Assembly (NCBI GenBank): GCA_024693415.1
Contig: JAILKX010000213.1
Span: 1-7,861 of the forward strand
Length of the DNA stretch: 7,861 nt
Reading direction: 5' to 3'
Source: Bacilli bacterium
GTDB lineage: Bacteria; Bacillota_I; Bacilli_A; RFN20; CAG-826
The notes below the pieces were generated by a model. It saw only the letters and a program-made list of their open reading frames with translations. It searched no databases and was not told the DNA's origin. The translations under genes and the position numbers were made by a program. Of the stretch, positions 1 to 5,090 are shown in pieces. Every line of letters begins with the position of its first letter. Position 1 is the stretch's first letter.

Positions 1-144
1 GACTTGATGGCTGACAAAGGAGCGGGGGATATTTATGGGAATCCGCTGGATGCGTGTATGCATAATTGCCCTGAAATATTGACTTTGTATAAAAATTTTC
101 TTTGCAATTGGAAACCAATTGGCTATGCTAAAGGGCTTTCATGA
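1..144 (+). CDS. 3' end of an unidentified gene (partial, cut by window start)
   Basis: Frame 1 is open from the first base to a TGA at 142-144 and would encode 47 C-terminal residues, starting DLMADKGAGD and ending IGYAKGLS. The stop overlaps the nrnA start as ATGA (141-144), the usual geometry of translationally coupled genes, and that is the main reason to believe it. I do not recognise the family. The stretch is more AT-rich than the genes downstream and uses codons such as ATA, TTT, CTT and AAT that they avoid. It also contains a promoter-like pair and a perfect palindrome. It may therefore be a non-coding leader that happens to lack stops. Confidence is low to moderate. Confidence 0.4.
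   Translation, partial: DLMADKGAGDIYGNPLDACMHNCPEILTLYKNFLCNWKPIGYAKGLS
79..108 (+). promoter_or_regulatory. possible promoter for nrnA-cysQ
   Basis: TTGACT (79-84) is a near-consensus -35 box. TGCAAT (103-108), 18 bases downstream, matches four of six -10 positions. Transcription would start about 25-30 bases before the nrnA ATG. The -10 is poor and the upstream frame may be coding, so this is tentative. Confidence 0.3.
105..121. repeat. perfect inverted repeat upstream of nrnA
   Basis: CAATTGG (105-111), spacer AAA, CCAATTG (115-121): 7-bp perfect arms ending 19 bases before the nrnA ATG. It overlaps the end of the possible -10 box, so it could be an operator. The RNA hairpin would be short and AT-rich and has no T tract, so it is not a terminator. 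Confidence 0.45.
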
Positions 145-1109
145 GTACCTTTGAAGAACTTCGCGGCATCATCGAACAAGCCAACACCATCACCATCTGG
201 GGGCATGCTTTGCCCGATGGGGATTGCTATGGCTCGCAGATCGGGCTGCGCGATGCTTTGAGGGTGACCTATCCCGACAAGAAAGTCTATGCGATCGGGA
301 CGGGGTATCCATCTTTGTTCGAGCTCATCGGGAAGATGGATGAGGTCAATGAGGATGACATCAGGGAATCCTTAGCGATCCTTGTGGACGTGTCTTGCTT
401 AAGGCGCGTCGAGGACGAGAGGGTGAACCTCGCCTCGTCTTTCATGAAATTCGACCACCATAACCCGAACCGCGAGCATGAGTATTTCGACGGGCCGAAC
501 TTCGTCGACATGCACCGCATCGCGGCGGCTGAGATCATCTATGACTTCCTCAAGGAGAATGGGATGACCATTCCCGTTTCGAGCGCCTATGCCCTCTACA
601 CCGGTATCCTCACCGACTCAGGGGGCTTTCTTTATTTCGGGACCACGAAGCATACCTTCGAGGTCGGGGATGAGCTGATTGAACTTGGGGCCGATCCCGA
701 GAAGATCAAGGACATCGTCTACCACGAGACCCCGGACATGAAGGCCTTCAAGGCGTACATGTGCGCGCATACCAAAGTATATGGACAGGTGGCGTATTGC
801 TGGATCAATAAACCGGAATACGAAACCTATAACCTCGAATACGAGGTGGCTTCCTCCTTCGTCAATGCGATCGCGAACGCCAAACCGAACAAGGTCTATG
901 CCTATTTCTGCGAAGCCCCTTGGGGCGAGATCCGGGTCGAGCTTAGGTCCAATAGCGGCTATGGAGTGCAGAAGACCGCGGCGAAATTCGGCGGCGGAGG
1001 ACATACCTTCGCGGCGGGGTTATCGATCGTTGACGGCAAGCCAAAACTCGAAGAGGTTTTGAAGGCGCTCGATGAGATAAGGCCGTATAATATGGACTCG
1101 GAGGCTTGA
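141..1109 (+). CDS. nrnA: DHH/DHHA1 phosphoesterase, NrnA-type nanoRNase / pAp phosphatase
   Basis: The 322-residue cytoplasmic protein has the complete DHH-family motif set. Motif I is H22-x-x-PDGD (25-28) followed by GS. D83 lies in LVDVS, the DHH motif is D105-H106-H107, and D159 lies in GILTDSGG. These residues bind the metal pair, normally Mn2+. The DHHA1 substrate-binding domain ends in GGGGH (284-288) followed by TFAAG. Length is typical (about 310-330). The family degrades 2-5 nt RNAs to mononucleotides and dephosphorylates pAp to AMP (B. subtilis YtqI). An AAGGG motif six bases before the ATG supports this start, which overlaps the upstream stop as ATGA. The gene ends two bases before the cysQ ATG, so they are surely co-transcribed. 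Other DHH branches such as RecJ are longer; family assignment is secure, exact substrate inferred. Confidence 0.93.
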   Translation: MSTFEELRGIIEQANTITIWGHALPDGDCYGSQIGLRDALRVTYPDKKVYAIGTGYPSLFELIGKMDEVNEDDIRESLAILVDVSCLRRVEDERVNLASSFMKFDHHNPNREHEYFDGPNFVDMHRIAAAEIIYDFLKENGMTIPVSSAYALYTGILTDSGGFLYFGTTKHTFEVGDELIELGADPEKIKDIVYHETPDMKAFKAYMCAHTKVYGQVAYCWINKPEYETYNLEYEVASSFVNAIANAKPNKVYAYFCEAPWGEIRVELRSNSGYGVQKTAAKFGGGGHTFAAGLSIVDGKPKLEEVLKALDEIRPYNMDSEA

Positions 1110-1111
1110 GT

Positions 1112-1894
1112 ATGTACGAAATAGAATTGGACGCCGCGATCAAGGCGGCCCAAAAAGCCCAGAAGGTAATCCTCGAGGTCTACGCGAAGGACTTCGACGT
1201 CGAGATCAAATCCGACAATTCGCCGGTCACCGAGGCCGATAAGAAGGCCGACGAGATCATCCGCGGCGAGCTCTCCAAGGCTTTCCCGGAGCACGGCTTC
1301 CTCACCGAGGAGAGCAAAGACACCGCCGAACGCCTCTCCAAAAAGGCGATCTGGATCGTCGACCCCGTCGACGGGACCAAGGAATTCGTCTCGAAGAACG
1401 GGCAGTTCACCACCAATATCGCGTTATGCGTCGACAAGCAGATCGTCGTCGGCGTCATCAATATCCCCGCCCAGAATAGGCTCTATTACGCGGTCAAGGG
1501 CCAGGGGGCGTATGTCTTGGAGAACGGGGTCGCCAAAAAGATCCATTGCTCCGACCGCCTATCCAACCTCCGCGCGATGCGCTCGGTCAGCTTCTTCAAC
1601 GAAAAGGAAGCGGCGTTCATGGATAAGCACAAGGAGAGATTCGAGGGCGAGCCGACCCCGATCGGCGCCGCGCTTAAGTTCTGCGCCTTGGCCGAGGGCA
1701 GCTACGAATTCTTCATCAGGATGTCGAGCGGCACCAAGGAATGGGACGTCGCGGCCGGGGACCTCATAGTTTCCGAAGCCGGTGGCACCTTCATCCAGCT
1801 AAACGGCGAGCCCTTCACCTATAACCGCGAGGACGTCTATAACCGCCTTGGCTACGTGATGGCCAACCGAGCGGAAAACGCGATCATCGAATAA
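1112..1894 (+). CDS. cysQ: inositol-monophosphatase-superfamily phosphatase, CysQ type (3'(2'),5'-bisphosphate nucleotidase)
   Basis: The 260-residue soluble protein carries the metal-binding signature of the Li+-sensitive phosphatase superfamily: E66-E67 in LTEES, D84-P-V-D87-G-T in WIVDPVDGTKEF, and W211-D212 with EAGG (222-225) in the second half. SPVTEAD (37-43) and the K-E-F after DGT fit CysQ better than plain inositol monophosphatase. The expected reaction is Mg2+-dependent removal of the 3'-phosphate from pAp (or PAPS), giving AMP. I chose ATG 1112 because GGAGG (1100-1104) sits 7 bases upstream; a TTG at 1106, overlapping the nrnA stop, would be only one base from that site. The gene follows nrnA directly and ends at a strong terminator. 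Substrate could be another small phosphoester; only assay would settle it. Confidence 0.9.
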   Translation: MYEIELDAAIKAAQKAQKVILEVYAKDFDVEIKSDNSPVTEADKKADEIIRGELSKAFPEHGFLTEESKDTAERLSKKAIWIVDPVDGTKEFVSKNGQFTTNIALCVDKQIVVGVINIPAQNRLYYAVKGQGAYVLENGVAKKIHCSDRLSNLRAMRSVSFFNEKEAAFMDKHKERFEGEPTPIGAALKFCALAEGSYEFFIRMSSGTKEWDVAAGDLIVSEAGGTFIQLNGEPFTYNREDVYNRLGYVMANRAENAIIE

Positions 1895-1897
1895 GAG

Positions 1898-1926
1898 AAA
1901 ACGCTCCCGAACCCGGGAGCGTTTTT
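1898..1926. terminator. bidirectional Rho-independent terminator
   Basis: AAAACGCTCCC (1898-1908) pairs perfectly with GGGAGCGTTTT (1915-1925) around a six-base loop. A T run closes the plus strand, and the upstream A run gives a short T run on the minus strand. It starts four bases after the cysQ stop and lies 19 bases beyond the end of the converging small membrane protein gene, so it can serve both. Confidence 0.9.
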
Positions 1927-1945
1927 GATTAGCGTGATCCAGTTA

Positions 1946-2173
1946 TCAGAGGAAGAGCATCTTGTTGCCAAGAAGGACCATGATAGCATCGATGAGGCCA
2001 AGGACCCAGGCCCAACCGAAGAAGGTGTAGACCAAGGCGACCACGATGTTAAGCACGGAGGCTTCTTTGATGACCTGGCTCCAACGGATGATGAGCTCCA
2101 TGATCCAGCCGACGAACGGGAGGATGAGAAGGATGAACTTCACGATGTTGGACTGCTTATCGAACCATTCCAT
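1946..2173 (-). CDS. small two-helix membrane protein, function unknown
   Basis: Encodes 75 residues, very hydrophobic and rich in Trp, Phe and Ile. Residues 13-29 and about 40-67 are probable membrane segments. A short linker (WSQVIKEAS) separates them, with charged residues only near the ends and E26, R30 and D62 at or in the membrane edges. There is no cleavable signal peptide. An excellent AAGGAG lies 8 bases before the ATG, and an extended -10 promoter is upstream, which makes a real gene much more likely than a chance frame. It stands alone between two terminator-like hairpins. I do not recognise a named family; the size recalls Pmp3/YqaE-type small membrane proteins, but I see no specific motif to claim that. 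Confidence 0.75.
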   Translation of the reverse strand: MEWFDKQSNIVKFILLILPFVGWIMELIIRWSQVIKEASVLNIVVALVYTFFGWAWVLGLIDAIMVLLGNKMLFL

Positions 2174-2198
2174 TTTTTAGTCTCCTTATTACTCTCTT

Positions 2199-2230
2199 AA
2201 TATAGCACCAAATATTCGCTGATTAAACAA
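2199..2230 (-). promoter_or_regulatory. promoter of the small membrane protein gene
   Basis: On the minus strand TATATT (2204-2199) is preceded by TGC, giving an extended -10. The -35 is weak: TTTAAT at 2227-2222 (17-base spacer) or TTGTTT at 2230-2225 (20-base spacer). The transcript would begin about 20 bases before the ATG and include the AAGGAG site. Confidence 0.5.
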
Positions 2231-2252
2231 TTAGATTGGGGTTTTGCGGGGG

Positions 2253-2272
2253 TGCAAAGGGCTTTCAGCCCT
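2253..2272 (-). terminator. weak terminator-like hairpin after nifU
   Basis: On the minus strand AGGGCT-GAA-AGCCCT (2272-2258) forms a six-bp hairpin that begins at the last base of the nifU stop codon and is followed by TTTGC. The T tract is short, so termination efficiency is doubtful. A second small TTTGC/GCAAA pairing follows. Confidence 0.3.
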
Positions 2273-2583
2273 CATTTGGTTTCCGATGATGAGACCGTGT
2301 AATCGCTCGCTTTGCTCTCGAGGTAGGCGGCCATGATGTCGTCGGGGATGTCGGTCGATTTGACCGCGATGACCCCGGGGACTTCCTCCATCAGGATGAT
2401 CTCGACGCCGCTAGCGATGTCGTCGGCCGCATAGAGGCAGCCTTCGCAGGCGCCGACCATCGCCACGTAGACGATGCCGTCGCGGAAGCCGATGAAGTCG
2501 ATGTCGCCTCCGTCGCGCTGGAGGAAGGGCTTGATCTTCCCGAGCGTCGCATGTATCAATTTGATGGTCTCTTCGTTTTCCAT
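2272..2583 (-). CDS. NifU C-terminal domain (Nfu-type) Fe-S carrier protein
   Basis: This 103-residue protein is a stand-alone NifU C-terminal domain. KPFLQRDGGDI (18-28) is the family's DGGD motif, and GACEGC (44-49) supplies the paired cysteines C46 and C49 that hold a [4Fe-4S] cluster across a homodimer. The VPGVIAV segment follows. Proteins of this kind accept clusters from the assembly scaffold and hand them to apo-enzymes in the cytoplasm. The last 15-20 residues, rich in Ser, Thr and Lys, lie outside the domain. ATG 2583 is the first possible start because a TAA lies in frame three codons upstream. There is no Shine-Dalgarno sequence, and the promoter leaves a leader of only about 13 bases. 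No suf or isc genes are adjacent. Family assignment is secure. Confidence 0.9.
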   Translation of the reverse strand: MENEETIKLIHATLGKIKPFLQRDGGDIDFIGFRDGIVYVAMVGACEGCLYAADDIASGVEIILMEEVPGVIAVKSTDIPDDIMAAYLESKASDYTVSSSETK

Positions 2584-2602
2584 AATCGGTTACCAAGGGC
2601 AT

Positions 2603-2631
2603 ATTCTAGTCATGTGGGAAGCAAGTTTCAA
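2603..2631 (-). promoter_or_regulatory. promoter of the nifU-domain gene
   Basis: On the minus strand TTGAAA (2631-2626) and TAGAAT (2608-2603) are separated by exactly 17 bases, both close to the sigma-A consensus. Predicted initiation lies near 2596, about 13 bases before the ATG, in sequence with no ribosome binding site. Confidence 0.65.
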
Positions 2632-2640
2632 CGGAATTGC

Positions 2641-2654
2641 TCATCTTTAGATGA
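2641..2654. repeat. perfect palindrome between divergent promoters
   Basis: TCATCT-TT-AGATGA is a perfect inverted repeat of 6-bp arms. It sits between the -35 box of the nifU promoter (2626-2631) and that of the plus-strand promoter (2665-2670), a suitable place for an operator acting on both. No regulator is identified. Confidence 0.4.
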
Positions 2655-2664
2655 AGTATCCGAT

Positions 2665-2692
2665 TTGCTAACTTTCGTCCTTGTTATATAAT
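2665..2692 (+). promoter_or_regulatory. promoter of the winged-helix gene and M3 peptidase; implies leaderless start
   Basis: TTGCTA (2665-2670) and a perfect TATAAT (2687-2692) are 16 bases apart. Initiation about seven bases after the -10 falls at 2699-2700, on or next to the A of the ATG at 2700. The -10 overlaps the alternative ATG at 2691, which therefore cannot lie on the transcript. Confidence 0.65.
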
Positions 2693-2699
2693 GCACCCC

Positions 2700-3068
2700 A
2701 TGCGAAGGAAGTCCGTAAGCGTCCGCGCCCTCAAGTTCATCTTGGCGGTGCGCGAGCTCAACAAAATCGGCTATGCCCCCTCGATGGATGGGCTCATCGC
2801 CTTCCTGCAGGGCGACCCCGCCTTCGAGCGATTCTCGACCCTCAGGACCTATGGCTGCCTCATAAGCCTCCGCCCCCGAAGCGGCAAGGCCCTCATCAGG
2901 TCGCTCGTCCAGCAGGGAAGCCTCAAGGAGAATTATTCCCGCGTGGAGGGCGAGCAATACCTGATCGCCGAACGCTACGAGGAAGCCGAGGAATACTTCG
3001 CGAAACGCGAGATCCAGAAGAAGGAGCCCTCATCGAGGAAGCCCTCCCCCTTCGTCAGGATCAATTAA
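2700..3068 (+). CDS. small basic protein with winged-helix-like pattern, function unknown
   Basis: Encodes 122 residues from ATG 2700, beginning MRRKSVSVRALKF. The middle follows a winged-helix rhythm: a helix ending in NKIGYAPSMDGLIAFL, a TLRTYGCLISL segment, a helix ALIRSLVQQGSLK, then a wing-like EGEQYLIAERYEEAEEYF. The G-x-L ... YL-I ending is common in winged-helix DNA-binding domains. The N-terminus and the Pro/Ser/Lys tail (about 106-122) are basic. I do not recognise a named family, so regulator is an inference. An ATG three codons earlier (2691) lies inside the -10 box and was rejected. The stop codon overlaps the ribosome binding site of the M3 peptidase gene, so the two are co-transcribed and probably coupled. 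Confidence 0.75.
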   Translation: MRRKSVSVRALKFILAVRELNKIGYAPSMDGLIAFLQGDPAFERFSTLRTYGCLISLRPRSGKALIRSLVQQGSLKENYSRVEGEQYLIAERYEEAEEYFAKREIQKKEPSSRKPSPFVRIN

Positions 3069-3072
3069 GGAG
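3067..3072 (+). promoter_or_regulatory. ribosome binding site fixing the M3 peptidase start
   Basis: AAGGAG shares two bases with the TAA stop of the preceding gene and lies 7 bases before ATG 3080. It decides the start: the same frame stays open upstream to 2681, but that extension lies antiphase inside the winged-helix gene. Confidence 0.8.
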
Positions 3073-3079
3073 AACCAAC

Positions 3080-4786
3080 ATGCCAAAAGAATTGCCCCCG
3101 TTTGAGCAGTGGCCCTTCCGCGTGCCCAACCTCGACAAAGCGGTCGAGAAGATCAATGGGTTCGTGGAAGAGCTGAAAGCCGCCCAAACCCCCGAAGAAG
3201 CCCATAAAGTCTGGAAGAAGCACGCCAAGTGGAGCGACGCCTTCGATAACGAAGTCACCCATTGCAGCGTCCTCTTCAGCATCGACACCAAGAACAAGAA
3301 GTACAAGGCCGCCGACGATAAGCTGAACAACGGCCTCCCCAAGGTAAGCGCCGCCGAAAACCTCTGGGCCAAAGCCCTCCTAGAGTCCCCGCACCGCGAA
3401 TACCTCGAGAAGAAGCTCGGCTCCCTGCTCTTCAAGATGTACGACTACGCTTTCCGCTCCTTCGACGAGAGGATCGTCGAGGAGTCGATCCAGGAGAACA
3501 CCCTCTCCTCCAAGTATTCCGAGCTCATCGCCTCGGCGGAGATCCCCTTCCGCGGCGGCGTCTACAACACCTCGCAGATGGGCAAGTTCCTGCTCTCGAA
3601 TGACCGCGAGACCCGCAAAGAGGCCTCCGAGGCCTATTACGGCTACCTCGATTCGGTCAAGGACCAGATCGAGGATATCTACGATCAGCTCGTCAAAGTC
3701 AGGGATAAGATGGCCAAGAAGCTCGGCTTCAAGAACTATGTGGAGCTTGGCTACCTCAGGATGTCGCGCTTCGACTACGATAAGGACGATGTGGCCGCCT
3801 ACCGCGAGCAGATCCGCGAATCCATCACCCCGCTCGCCGGCAAGCTCATGAAGGATCAGTTCAAGCGCACCGGCATCAAGGATCCCCATTCCTACGATAT
3901 GGGCATCCTCTTCGCCGACGGCAACCCCATCCCGAAAGGCACCACCGAAGAGAAGATCGAATACGCCAAGAAGATGTACGATGAGCTCTCCCCCGAGACG
4001 AGCTTCTTCTTCCGCTTCATGGCCGACCACCACGTCCTCGACCTCGAGGCCAAGCCCGGCAAGCAGACCGGCGGCTACATGACCTACTTCGCCAAATACA
4101 AGATCCCGTTCATCTTCTCGAACTTCAACGGAACCTCCGGCGACGTCGACGTCTTGACCCATGAATTCGGCCATTCCTTCCAGGCCTACATGAGCCGCGG
4201 CATCAAGGTCCCCGAATACCGTTCCCCGACCATGGAGTCCTGCGAGATCCACTCGATGTCGATGGAATTCTTCGCCGAGCCCTGGATGGACCTCTTCTTC
4301 GACGATCCCCTCAAGTACCGTTACCAGCACCTCGCCGAATCGATCTCCTTCCTCCCCTATGGGGTCACGGTCGACGAATTCCAGCACTGGGTCTACGAAA
4401 ACCCCGAAGCCACCCCAGCGGAAAGGGATGCCAAGTGGCATGAGCTCGAAGTCAAGTACACCCCCTACAAGGTCGAGTGCTACAAGGAGAACACCTACCT
4501 CGCCACCGGCCACCGCTGGCTGATGCAGGGCCATATCTTCGGCTCCCCGTTCTATTACATCGACTACACCCTCGCCCAGGTCATGGCCTTCGAGTTCTTC
4601 AACTTGGACCGCAAGAACCATGCCCTTGCCTGGAAGAGATACCTGAAGCTTTGCGCCATGGGCGGCAAATACCCCTTCCGCACCCTCGTCACCAAATGCG
4701 GCATGAAGGATCCCTTCGCCGACGGGGTCATCAAGAAGACGGTCGCCCCGCTCGTGAGGCAGCTCAAGACCTACGGCATCAAGTAG
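3080..4786 (+). CDS. M3-family zinc oligoendopeptidase (PepF-like)
   Basis: This 568-residue protein has the usual length for M3 oligoendopeptidases and no signal peptide, so it should act in the cytoplasm on short peptides. The zinc site is H361-E362-F-G-H365, with the third ligand E389 in ESCEIHSMSMEFF, the family's spacing. Upstream GGYMTYFAKY and downstream HIFGSPFYYIDYTLAQ are the strongly conserved substrate-side blocks of the family. The N-terminal 330 or so residues form the helical domain that restricts access to small peptides. The pattern fits the oligoendopeptidase M3 group close to, but perhaps distinct from, classical PepF. It is second in a transcript with the 122-residue gene and ends at a strong terminator. 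It converges on the M32 carboxypeptidase gene, with which it shares the job of peptide breakdown. Confidence 0.95.
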   Translation: MPKELPPFEQWPFRVPNLDKAVEKINGFVEELKAAQTPEEAHKVWKKHAKWSDAFDNEVTHCSVLFSIDTKNKKYKAADDKLNNGLPKVSAAENLWAKALLESPHREYLEKKLGSLLFKMYDYAFRSFDERIVEESIQENTLSSKYSELIASAEIPFRGGVYNTSQMGKFLLSNDRETRKEASEAYYGYLDSVKDQIEDIYDQLVKVRDKMAKKLGFKNYVELGYLRMSRFDYDKDDVAAYREQIRESITPLAGKLMKDQFKRTGIKDPHSYDMGILFADGNPIPKGTTEEKIEYAKKMYDELSPETSFFFRFMADHHVLDLEAKPGKQTGGYMTYFAKYKIPFIFSNFNGTSGDVDVLTHEFGHSFQAYMSRGIKVPEYRSPTMESCEIHSMSMEFFAEPWMDLFFDDPLKYRYQHLAESISFLPYGVTVDEFQHWVYENPEATPAERDAKWHELEVKYTPYKVECYKENTYLATGHRWLMQGHIFGSPFYYIDYTLAQVMAFEFFNLDRKNHALAWKRYLKLCAMGGKYPFRTLVTKCGMKDPFADGVIKKTVAPLVRQLKTYGIK

Positions 4787-4807
4787 TCTTCACCCCACAA
4801 TCATCAA

Positions 4808-4832
4808 GGCCACCTCACCGGTGGTCTTTTTT
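4808..4832 (+). terminator. Rho-independent terminator of the M3 peptidase transcript
   Basis: GGCCACC (4808-4814) pairs with GGTGGTC (4820-4826), seven pairs with one G-T, around a 5-base loop. Six Ts follow (4827-4832), and AA before the stem lengthens it. It begins 22 bases after the stop. Confidence 0.9.
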
Positions 4833-4842
4833 GCATACCAAC

Positions 4843-4882
4843 GGCCCCCGCCCGAGCTAAGAAATAGCTGTCGGGGCGGGCC
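4843..4882. repeat. left hairpin of the island
   Basis: GGCCC (4843-4847) with GGGCC (4878-4882), CCCGA (4851-4855) with TCGGG (4871-4875), and GCTA (4856-4859) with TAGC (4865-4868) fold around the loop AGAAA. A two-base TG bulge is the only break near the tip. There is no T tract, so it is not a normal terminator. Confidence 0.6.
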
Positions 4883-4901
4883 GACCGCAGGAGGACATAG
4901 T

Positions 4902-5018
4902 ATGGCCGCTTTTGGCCAAATTCGAAGGGATGCCCTCTCCCGAAATTTTTCACATGGGCCACGTTATGTCCTCATTTTGGCGATATGGGTCTTGACCGCA
5001 GCGGGCACCCCGAGCTAG
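4902..5018 (+). CDS. possible 38-residue small protein inside the palindromic island
   Basis: ATG 4902 opens a 38-codon frame ending at TAG 5016. It is preceded by AGGAGG (4889-4894) at a 7-base distance, as good a ribosome binding site as any in the window. The product would have a basic first half (QIRRDALSRN) and a short hydrophobic second half (YVLILAIWVLTAAG, residues 22-35), the layout of small membrane-active peptides. The ribosome binding site lies in the 9-bp stem 4891-4899 / 4965-4973, so folding would hide it. Against coding: codons such as CGA, AGG, AAT and TCA differ from the neighbours, the hydrophobic run is short for a membrane helix, and no promoter is visible. Treat as a hypothesis. 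Confidence 0.25.
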   Translation: MAAFGQIRRDALSRNFSHGPRYVLILAIWVLTAAGTPS

Positions 5019-5038
5019 TCCTTTCAACTTAGCTCGGG
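5009..5038. repeat. right hairpin of the island
   Basis: CCCGAGCTA (5009-5017) and TAGCTCGGG (5030-5038) are a perfect 9-bp inverted repeat around 12 bases. GGC (5004-5006) with GCC (5040-5042) extends it. Its left arm is identical to bases 4851-4859 of the left hairpin. Confidence 0.65.
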
Positions 5039-5055
5039 CGCCGCCCCAAGGGACG

Positions 5056-5083
5056 AAAAAAGCGCCTGGTTTAAGGGCGCTTT
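5056..5083 (-). terminator. Rho-independent terminator of the M32 peptidase transcript
   Basis: On the minus strand AAAGCGCC (5083-5076) pairs with GGCGCTTT (5066-5059), eight perfect pairs around nine bases, and the T run continues through 5056. It starts seven bases beyond the M32 stop. On the plus strand the T run is only three, so it is mainly a minus-strand signal. Confidence 0.9.
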
Positions 5084-5090
5084 AACGGGA

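Larger units (their letters stand above)
4849..5040. other. palindromic island between convergent genes: candidate structured RNA or MITE-like element
   Basis: This 192-base stretch lies between the two facing terminators. CGCCCGAGCTAAG (4849-4861) and CTTAGCTCGGGCG (5028-5040) are perfect 13-bp terminal inverted repeats. Inside them are a second half-palindrome on the left (4865-4875) and a second CCCGAGCTA on the right (5009-5017). The four arms can therefore form either two local hairpins or one long rod. GAGGACATA (4891-4899) pairs perfectly with TATGTCCTC (4965-4973), followed inward by TGGCC/GGCCA (4903-4907 / 4957-4961) and AAATTCG with CGAAATTT (4918-4924 / 4942-4949). GACCGCAG is repeated at 4883-4890 and 4994-5001. 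Size and rod shape recall 6S RNA, but I cannot match its conserved bubble, and no good promoter is visible on either strand. Confidence 0.55.

Noticed and set aside
1106..1111. TTG start for cysQ overlapping the nrnA stop
   Set aside because: The GGAGG site would be one base away; it is seven bases from ATG 1112.
141..1894. Mycoplasma-type genetic code
   Set aside because: TGA is used as a stop and tryptophans are encoded by TGG in the clear genes.
1925..2200. 91-codon plus-strand frame opposite the small membrane protein gene
   Set aside because: It is very rich in Asp, Glu and His, has no ribosome binding site, and begins inside the cysQ terminator; the minus frame has a promoter, a ribosome binding site and a coherent membrane protein.
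2691..2699. ATG 2691 as start of the 122-residue protein
   Set aside because: It overlaps the TATAAT box, so it would not be on the transcript.
2681..3079. N-terminal extension of the M3 peptidase to a TTG at 2681
   Set aside because: The extension is Arg/Pro-rich noise out of phase with the winged-helix gene. AAGGAG seven bases before ATG 3080 and the family's usual length fix the start at 3080.
3380..4621. A 413-codon open frame on the minus strand opposite the M3 peptidase gene
   Set aside because: Its product is a low-complexity mix of Gly, Val, Leu, Glu and Asp typical of the antisense of C-ending codons, and the plus strand carries an intact M3 peptidase with all catalytic motifs.
4821..5018. 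65-codon version of the frame in the palindromic island
   Set aside because: Its first codon is inside the M3 terminator stem. Only the 38-codon version from ATG 4902 has a ribosome binding site.
4849..5040. Calling the island 6S, SRP or tmRNA outright
   Set aside because: The rod shape fits 6S loosely, but I could not place the conserved bubble or any SRP or tmRNA hallmark by eye, and there is no clear promoter.
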